From the NCBI RefSeq assembly GCF_033958435.1, contig NC_134160.1, forward strand, positions 13,007,001-13,071,000: a stretch of 64,000 bases of DNA, read 5' to 3'. Of the stretch, positions 57,125 to 64,000 are shown in pieces. The translations under genes were made by a program, and so were the position numbers. Within the stretch, counting starts at the first letter, position 1, and each line of letters begins with the position of its first letter. Below the pieces are notes generated by a model that saw only the letters and a list, made by a program, of their open reading frames with translations, searched no databases and was not told the origin of the DNA. Origin of the DNA: Carettochelys insculpta (lineage: Eukaryota > Chordata > Testudines > Carettochelyidae).

Positions 57125-58980
57125 CTCACTAAGGGGTCTCTCTACAGGGGCTGGGCTCTTCTGTAATCTTAAGAGCAGGGCCTGTGTTTTGTGGCAGCAG
57201 AGATTGTATAAGGCAGCTAGTGGTAGTTGAGGCAGCTGGCAGAGCCTGCACTGCCTTCCAAAACTCAGTTCAGCACCATTAGTCGTCTTCCATTTGCACC
57301 TCTGTGAATTATTTAGCTCACATATCAAGGCACATTGATAGCCGGTGTCTAATCTGGAAGGTGATGTTGTTCCTTTGGTTTCTGTGCTGGCTGTGTGCCA
57401 TCAAGCTGCTCTGCTCAGTCCCCGCAGACAGACTGGCATGGGAGATGAGGCTAGGCAGAAGGTGGCAGAACTGACTAGAGAGAGCAAATCTGGTCCTCTT
57501 TCCCCCATCATCTTAGCTTTATGCTGAGGATCCACCTTGCAAGGCTCTGGTGTGGCCTTGTCTCAGCTTATGGCACAAGAGCTGCTGGCGTCCCCCTTGA
57601 GGGCAGGCAAAGCCACAGCCTCAGTGAAAGACAACAGACCTATGAGTGTGGATGGGCAGAATGTGCTACTGCCCTCTGGTACGTGGAATCTGAATAGCAA
57701 CTGTGTGTCATGGCCCCTCAGTTACTGACAGATCACGGTGATTCTCCTCAGGGGCCTGGACCTTCGAATCAGGAGGATTTGAGTTCTGTCCCCACTCCCT
57801 GCGTGAGGTCTGAGCAGCCGTGGTGTGTGGCATCAGTGGCTGAGTAGCCCCTGGACTCTGGATTCACCAGTGTTGTGTGGGAGGGGTCATAAGGAGGCCC
57901 TGGAAGAGGAGTGGCTGTTGGAGTGGGACAGGGGAGAAGAAGCCCTGAGGCCCCCTGGTTCCTTGCTGGGAAAGGGACTGTGGCAATCCTGTGCCCACTA
58001 GTGGCCGAGGCTACTGGGGTTTCCCGAGCAGTTGCCCTCTAGGCTTGTGCTCACAGGTTCAGCACTGCCGTGCTGGCAATGCAGCCCTGGGCAGTGGGTG
58101 GGCCGGGGACAGCCCTGGGTATCACATAGCTGCATCTGTGGTGCTGGAGCGGGAAGGAGGGGAATGGAGCAGCAATGGTGCTATTTGGAAACGCAATCTG
58201 AGCCGCTTTGCATATTGAAAGGACGTAAATAACCCACCACCGCCTGGTTCCCGGCTCCAGAAGGGCCCGCGCTGTGCTGGCACGTGTTGGGTCATGGAGA
58301 TGGGCCCCAGCGTGCGAGCATTTATTGCCTCTCAGAACACAGCCCATCACTCACGCCACAGCCGCAGCGCGGGAAGGATACGCTTTTCCCAAGAGCTCCG
58401 TGGCTTTGCAGGCAAGCAGCAGGGCTCAGATACGGAGGCAAAACTCATTTGTTGCCTCCCGTGCGGCTGAAGTTCTGGATTCTTTAATGCGTCCTTCAGA
58501 CCAGGGTGGGGAAGGGGTGTTGAGGTCTGAAATCCAAAAACAAAACAGCGGATAAATTTCTGAACTGAGGAGGTTTAGTGAGCTCTAGATGGGGCTCTTA
58601 ACGCTGGTGCTGCAGGAGCACTGTACGCTTGAAACATTCACCACTGTCACTGTCAGTCCACATGTGATTGTTGTCAGCTGTGCGATAAGAGCCAAAGCAG
58701 CTCTGCCAACGTGTAGGTGCCTTGTCCTGAGTGTCATTTATTTCACTTCCCAAGTTGGAAGAAGCTCATTGGGCTGTAAGCACTTGTGCAGGTGTAACTG
58801 CCTCCCCAGCAGAGCATGTTTGCTGCATCATGGAGGAAAGTGCAGCTTTGCTGGGCTAATGGTATCTACACCTATCTCAGTCTAGCTCCCTCGCTGAAGG
58901 CCCCCCTCCTCTTTGTGCCCAGCGAGCATTGGCCTGGTCGTAGCACAGACAAGCCCCTTTGTGGGACCTTAGCTAAGCTT
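57125..58980. other. Non-coding stretch
   Basis: No gene recognised. CpG frequency is modestly raised at about 58245-58400, not enough for a confident island. Confidence 0.4.
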
Positions 58981-58984
58981 GAGT

Positions 58985-59480
58985 CAGTGGACAAAGCCAT
59001 GGAGTCAGAGCCAGGAAACCTGGAGTCTAGTCCCAGCTTTGCCACCAACCTGCTGTATAACCCTGGTCAAGTCACTTAACTTCTCTGCCTCTGCTTCTGT
59101 AGCCACCCTTTGCCTGCGTCTACACTACAAAAATAACTTCAAAGTAACAAACTTTAAAGCTGAGCACCTACACATACCCTAGTTTGAAGTTAAACTTCCA
59201 ACCAGGGCACTACTCCTTCCCAGGAATGGATTAAGGACTTCGAAGTTGGGCTGCCTTACTTCGAAGTTAACTTCAAAGGAAGGGGAAAAATGTGTAGACT
59301 GTCTGCAGGCTACTTCAAAGTAGTGCCTAACTTTGATGTTAGTTCCTGCTGTAGAGGCACCGCACCCTTTGTGTGCTTAGGTTGTTAGCTCCTTCAAGCA
59401 GGGACTCCTGCATGTGGTTGAACAACATGTGGCAGTGCCAGGGCCCTGATGGTGGGTGGGACCTTGCCAGCTGCTACTGT
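58985..59480 (+). repeat. MIR-type SINE split by a DNA element
   Basis: Left part: cctggagtctagtcccagct, accctggtcaagtcacttaa, cttctctgcctctgc (to 59112). Right part from 59372: gtgtgcttaggttgttagc, tccttcaagcagggactcc, then gccagggccctgatggtg. The parts read on from one another in sense MIR order if 59113-59371 is removed. Confidence 0.75.
59113..59363. mobile_element. hAT-like non-autonomous element with 8-bp target duplication
   Basis: Flanked by accctttg at 59105-59112 and accctttg at 59364-59371, a perfect 8-bp duplication inside a MIR. The left end cctgcgtctacac and the complement of the right end (ggtgcctctac region) match at about 8 of 11 positions. The body is rich in acttcgaagtt-type palindromes (about 59238-59275). 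The 8-bp duplication is the hAT signature. It carries no transposase. Confidence 0.82.
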
Positions 59481-59524
59481 AATAGTCCCTTTCTGTGTAA
59501 TTAAGGCACCAGGATGGGCACCAA

Positions 59525-59695
59525 AGAGCTGTTTCCTGGCTCTGCCGCACACTTCCTGGGTCACCTTGGGCCAGTGCCTTGCCGTCCCTCCCTTGGTTCC
59601 CCCAGCTGTAAAAGGGAGTGGGCAGAATTCACTTGTGAGGTGCTTGAGGCGTGATGAGCTGGGTGAATGTATCCTCTGCATGGGGATCATGGAGT
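59525..59695 (+). repeat. MIR-like fragment
   Basis: It contains ctggctctgccgcacacttc, tgggtcaccttgggccagtg and ggttcccccagctgtaaaag, in sense MIR order. Confidence 0.6.
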
Positions 59696-59699
59696 GGGC

Positions 59700-60220
59700 T
59701 CTTGCCCCTCCTCAAGCACACGGTCCCTTTCACCACCATTTTGGCATACGGATATTTGTTTGTATTATCGGCGTGCCTGGCCCAGGGTGCTGCCTGGACA
59801 GAACGGAGGACCCTGTAGTCCTCTGTTCTGCAGCAAGGCAGCCTGGCCTTTGTGGAGTTAGCTTAGAGAAGGACAGGGCCAGAGCTGGACAGACAGGAAG
59901 AGCCACACAGTATCCAAGTCTGGCTGGTCTGCGAGTGCCCTTCAGAGGTAGCACAGCCTTACCACAATGCCTCTCTCTGAGACACAGGCTGGGCACCAAA
60001 TGATGTGCGAGGACCAGCTGCCCTTGTCATTCCATACCACTGTGTGCGCTCTGTGGCTGCCCTCCTTGTTCAGCTCTGTCCTGGCTGTAGCTGGTTTTCT
60101 AGCCTGCATTCCTGCTGTCCAGCAATTTCAAGCTGCAGGGTGCTCGGTCCTGCCCAGCAGGGAACCCCCTTACCCCTCAGTGCGTTTCTGCTGGCCTAGG
60201 TAGTCAGGGAGCTGGTACAG
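59700..60220. other. Non-coding stretch
   Basis: Nothing recognised. Confidence 0.4.
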
Positions 60221-60224
60221 TAAT

Positions 60225-60420
60225 TATCATCCCTCACTCTTGTGTAGCAGGGATCAACAGTCAACCACTAAGCTCCTTACATAGGTGCTCAGTGTCACTA
60301 TCCCCATTTTACAGGTGGGGAAACCAAGGCACAGAGTTCTTATGACTCGGCAAAGGTCCCTCAGCAGGCCACCGGTAGACCTGAGATTAGAAAGCAGGTC
60401 TCCTGAGCCTCCCTCCAGGG
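60225..60420 (-). repeat. MIR-like CORE-SINE
   Basis: It contains ccattttacaggtggggaaa, ccaaggcacagagttcttat and ggtctcctgagcctccctcc, in antisense MIR order. Confidence 0.65.
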
Positions 60421-60424
60421 CATG

Positions 60425-61210
60425 AGCCAGTTGGCCACACAAGGAATTCACCAGGGTTGGAGACTCACGCCAGGCAGATGGAGCTTTGTTGTTTAAGTTT
60501 CCCTCTCCTGCTGGGGATGATGCCTGAGGATGCAAGTCACCCTTTACCCATTTGCTGGAGGGGCTGAGACCCCACAGACTCAGCCTGGGTGCCGTTGATT
60601 GTAAGCAGGTGGTAGGTGTCTGGCCTGCATAGATCATTCCTACAACTCCTTATACTGCATGCAGGGGCCTGTCATAACAAGCTACATCTTGGTGTGGCGC
60701 TAACGCTGACCCCAGCAGCTGCTATCATAACGAGCCTCTTCATGCTGGATGCAGCCCAGGGCAGAGCGGCCTAAGCATAATGCAATGTGGGGCCTAGTGG
60801 GGGCCAGCAGGTCTGCACCCCACGCCACTCTCACTCTGGCTTCAGCCATGCAGAGCTGGGTGCATCTCTGGGTGGGCCAACTGGCCGGGGAGGATGAGAA
60901 TTGCATTTTAAATAATCCAAGGTTGTGGGACAGAGCTTTCAAGGTGGGAGTGTTTGGAATAGGGAGGCAGTAGCTGTTAACTGAGCACTGGTTAATTATT
61001 AAAGCAGTTTTATTGCTGGTTAGTGGATATATAACAGCCCACGCCCAGCCTGGCGGCCTGTGTCTCCTGGCTGGGAAGCTTGTTAGAGAGAAACTTGCCC
61101 CTGGAGACAAACAAACTGAATGTGGTGGGACTTGGAACTCTGTGTAGAAACCTTAAAGGGACAGACACACTTTCCTAGAGGTCTAACCTGTGTTGTTGAC
61201 TGGCTGAAAA
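60425..61210. other. Non-coding stretch
   Basis: Nothing recognised. Confidence 0.4.
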
Positions 61211-61216
61211 CTTTTC

Positions 61217-61649
61217 GGCTATGTCTACACTAGAGGCTTTTGTTGACAAAACAGGCATTTTATTGACCAAACGAGTAGAGCGTCCACACTAAAGACGTGT
61301 TTGGTCAACATCAGAACTTGGCACTTTCGTCTACAGCCTTCTGCCTCTCCCCCATGCGGCAGAATGCCTTTTCCGACAGAATCTGTCCAAACAACCAAAC
61401 CAACAAGCTGTGTGGATGCTCTGGGGGGGCCCTCTGTTGGCAGATGGGGCTTCCAGGTCACTGGGCAGCCCTGTCTGCTGTGCTTGCAGTTGGCCATTCT
61501 GTCAAGAGAGCAGCTGGGCAGTCCAGCTGCTCTCTGTCAGCAGAGCGACCTGCTTTCATGTGTGGCCATGGTCTGTCGACAGACGTTTTATCGAAGATCT
61601 CTTCCAAAAGCAACTTCTGTCGACAGATCGCTGTAGTGTAGACATAGCC
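61217..61649. mobile_element. DNA element with perfect 16-bp ggctatgtctacacta ends
   Basis: The 16-mer ggctatgtctacacta (61217-61232) is exactly complementary to tagtgtagacatagcc (61634-61649). Length is 433 bp. The body contains ctgtcgaca palindromes and cagctgggcagtcc, which recurs in the element at 63469-63839. It has no transposase. No convincing target duplication was found, so the superfamily is uncertain, although the ends resemble the hAT-like element at 59113. Confidence 0.8.
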
Positions 61650-61654
61650 ATTGT

Positions 61655-63280
61655 GATTGGTGGAGGCCTGGTCCTGGGTTTTCTTTCTCTCTTCTCTGTA
61701 TGGGGTGTTCACATGGTTCATGTCATTGTGGTCGCCAGGCATCAGAGCCATGGCTCGCCAGGCTTTTGTAAAGCTGCTTTTGTATGGCCAATAGAAACAA
61801 CAGCTGAATGCTGCAAGAGCCATGCTAGGTGATGTCACTTCCTAAAGGAGTGTTACCAAAAGTGGGACGTCCTGGAGAGCCGTACTCTCCAGTATTGATA
61901 GCGAAGTAGGTTTGAGTCACTGAAATGCCCAAATCCTGCCTTCCTACTTTGGAATTTTCTTTGGCCCACTCCCATTTTAACCAATGACTGAAGCGTTCTT
62001 CTGTAAAAACTTTCTGAGCTGTCAGGACTACATTAGGAGCTGTCGTGTTCAGCATTGCCAACCCAAGCATTCACACACTGTGACTGATGCCTCCAGAAAT
62101 TATGAAATTGGCTTAAAACTCTGTTGTAAAAATAATATAGGTTGGATTCTATTTATTTGTCTTCTGGTATTGAAAACTTTAGGCTTCATGTTTTCAAGCT
62201 TTTCTCTGCCCCTGCAAGGGTTAGAAATGTCGTACCTTTTCCCAACTGAAGTTGAGATTCTTTCATAATCACCAGACTCCAGGAGTGGGGACCTTAGGAG
62301 AAATCAGGTATCCTGAGATTTTCCAATAGAGTCATGACACCTTGCAAAGATGAGTGTTCAGACTGCTGTAAATACTCAAGTATTGTATTAGATTAGTATT
62401 GGTAAGCAAAGTCCTCTAGTATTATTCTAAATAAACTTTTATCACCAAAAAATGATCCCAAGGTAGTTTATCACCAAGGTAATGATCCCAAACACTGCAG
62501 ATTAGATACTGTACTACATCAAATCACGAATTTTTGTTTATCACAATCCCCTATTATTCCTGTTCAGGAATCAGATCCCTGTTGTGTGTGCGCATACCCC
62601 CACCCCAACCCTGAAAATATAGACCCTTGCCTTTCCTAAAGGACATTCTTTAATACGCAAGAGGAAGAAATGTATGACTTTTCCTGTAGTTGCTGAAAGG
62701 CCCATATTGTTCCTCTTAGACTTGCATTTGCAGATGCTAAGGTTATCAGGGATAAGTGACTTATTATGCAAATCCTTTCTCTTAATTTCTGGCTATTCTC
62801 CCATTGGAATCACATTGGCTAAACCCCATGCATTATAGGAGCTACTAATGTTTACACATTAGCTTCTTTGGTTAATATATGAGGCTTCAAGTTGCAAATT
62901 GATGGTTTGTACAGCTGAGCAAATTATTTTTCTATTAAATACAATATTTAAAATTATTTAGAAAAGCAAAACAAGAATTTTAATCTAGCCACTTTCCATG
63001 GCCTCCTAATCACTTTATATCAGCTGCTGCAAAGCAGTCATTTTAAAAAACATTTCTGTGTTGCAGAAGTAATTATTGTAACCTGCTTATATATAGATGT
63101 CAGTCCTCGTGTATGTAATTTGCTTGTACTTAGCTCTTCAACCAAGGATCTTAACACACACCATAAATATTAAGCTAATCAAGCCTCTTGACCCTCCACC
63201 CCAAAGCTCTGGTAATGTCAAGAAGAGGAAAGTGTCTCCATTAAGATATCGGCTGGCATCCGGGTATCAGTGAGGGGTGG
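61655..63280. other. AT-rich non-coding stretch
   Basis: No gene. A 30-bp tandem duplication lies at 62438-62491 (tttatcaccaa...aatgatcccaa twice). The 62840-63180 part is especially AT-rich. Confidence 0.4.
62438..62491. repeat. Two-copy 30-bp tandem duplication
   Basis: The unit tttatcaccaaaaaatgatc is followed 30 bases later by tttatcaccaaggtaatgatc; both end in cccaa. Confidence 0.75.
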
Positions 63281-63468
63281 TCTCTGACCAACAGATCTGT
63301 GACAGCAAGTCTCTAGTGTGGATGCAGCATATACCAGGAAAAGTGCCTTTTATCACTTGTTCTGCTTGCGGTCGGGGCTATGAGCACAATTTTGCCAGCA
63401 CAGGCTATGTCGGCACTGAGAAATGCACTCCAAACCTGGCGCTCCAAATGCAGTCCAAACCCTCCTAA

Positions 63469-63839
63469 GGCTGTGTCTGGACCAGAGGGTTTTGCTGGCA
63501 AAATGGTGGATTATCAACAAAACCCATGGGGCGTCCAGATTCCCAGCTGTGTTCCGTTGACAGTAAGGCATCAGAATGCAGCATGTTTATCGAGAGCTGT
63601 ACCCTGCTCACCATGAGGAAGAATGCCGTTGTCGACAAAACACCAGTCTGGATGTTGCAGGGGGCCTTTTGTCTACAAAAAGGACTTCTGGGACACTTGG
63701 CAACCCTGTCTGTTTTGCTTCCCGTTGGCTGTTTTGCCGGTGGAGCAGCTGGGCAGCCTGGATGCTGTCTGTCGACAGTTTTCTTGGAAGAGTCTTCCAA
63801 CAAAAACTTCTACCAAGTCCCCGTAGGCTAGACGTAGCC
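63469..63839. mobile_element. Second DNA element of the 61217 family
   Basis: The left end ggctgtgtctgga and the complement of the right end ggctacgtctag are decayed versions of the 61217 ends. The interiors align in order: ggacttctgggacacttggc here against ggcttccaggtcactgggca there; cctgtctgttttgcttccc against cctgtctgctgtgcttgca; gagcagctgggcagcctgg against gagcagctgggcagtccag; and a ctgtcgacag box near each right end. The ends are more decayed than in the other copy, so this one looks older. Confidence 0.7.
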
Positions 63840-63844
63840 CTAGT

Positions 63845-64000
63845 GTAGACAATGAGGTCTTGGGCCCAGCTGTGTAACCTTAAGTGTTATCATTGTACAT
63901 AGAATAAATAATAGCAACAAGCCCAAGGGAAAAAGTGCATTTCCCTCACGTCAGTCAAGTTAGTTTAACTTGATTGACCTCCCTCCCCTGTCCTCCCTGG
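63845..64000. other. Window end, non-coding
   Basis: Nothing recognised. Confidence 0.4.

Noticed and set aside
56642..57328. 228-codon minus frame
   Set aside because: It runs across a tRNA-derived SINE and a short palindromic repeat, with no recognised domain.

Overview
The window looks like vertebrate, most likely non-avian reptile, nuclear DNA, and a turtle is my best guess. This rests on the repeat population: a chicken/turtle-type CR1 3' end, many MIR-like CORE-SINE fragments, a tRNA-derived SINE family, self-complementary foldback repeats of the kind common in turtle genomes, hAT-like and Tigger-like DNA elements, and retroviral-type solo LTRs. No bacterial-style operons, rRNA or CRISPR arrays are present. 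Almost all long open frames are chance frames, either in GC-rich DNA or across repeats.

The one clear gene-like signal is a CpG island at about 5160-6530. Inside it, on the + strand, an ATG at 5535 in good Kozak context opens a short hydrophobic, signal-peptide-like frame that runs into a plausible splice donor at 5607/5608. This is best read as exon 1 of a secreted or membrane protein gene. I could not name the gene. If the reading is right, most of the remaining 58 kb is intron 1 or an intron series. A weak candidate second exon of compatible phase lies at 12920-13081.

Layout. 1-5.1 kb: sparse, TG-rich DNA and two foldback-repeat copies. 5.1-6.6 kb: CpG island promoter and exon 1. 6.7-14.7 kb: intron-like DNA with MIR fragments, a hAT-like element and several short palindromic repeats. 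14.77-15.46 kb: a composite element with tagggtgaccat termini. 20.2-20.8 kb: a Tigger-like element with a G-rich core. 21.6-22.0 kb: a 75-bp minisatellite. 24.4-24.7 kb: a possible hAT remnant. 28.8-29.6 kb: a solo LTR. 33.6-36.8 kb: a nearly full-length but broken non-LTR retrotransposon (endonuclease plus reverse transcriptase, RTE-like). 40-46 kb: SINEs, a second LTR-like block and a CR1 3' end. 48-57 kb: foldback repeats and SINEs. 59-64 kb: three DNA elements whose ends resemble gctatgtctacac, one of them inserted in a MIR with its target duplication still visible.

No host gene besides the candidate exon(s) could be supported. The most interesting items are the broken RTE-like LINE, the nested insertion at 59.1 kb, the pair of related elements at 61.2 and 63.5 kb, and the two families (foldback repeat and tRNA-derived SINE) that can be defined by comparing copies inside this window.
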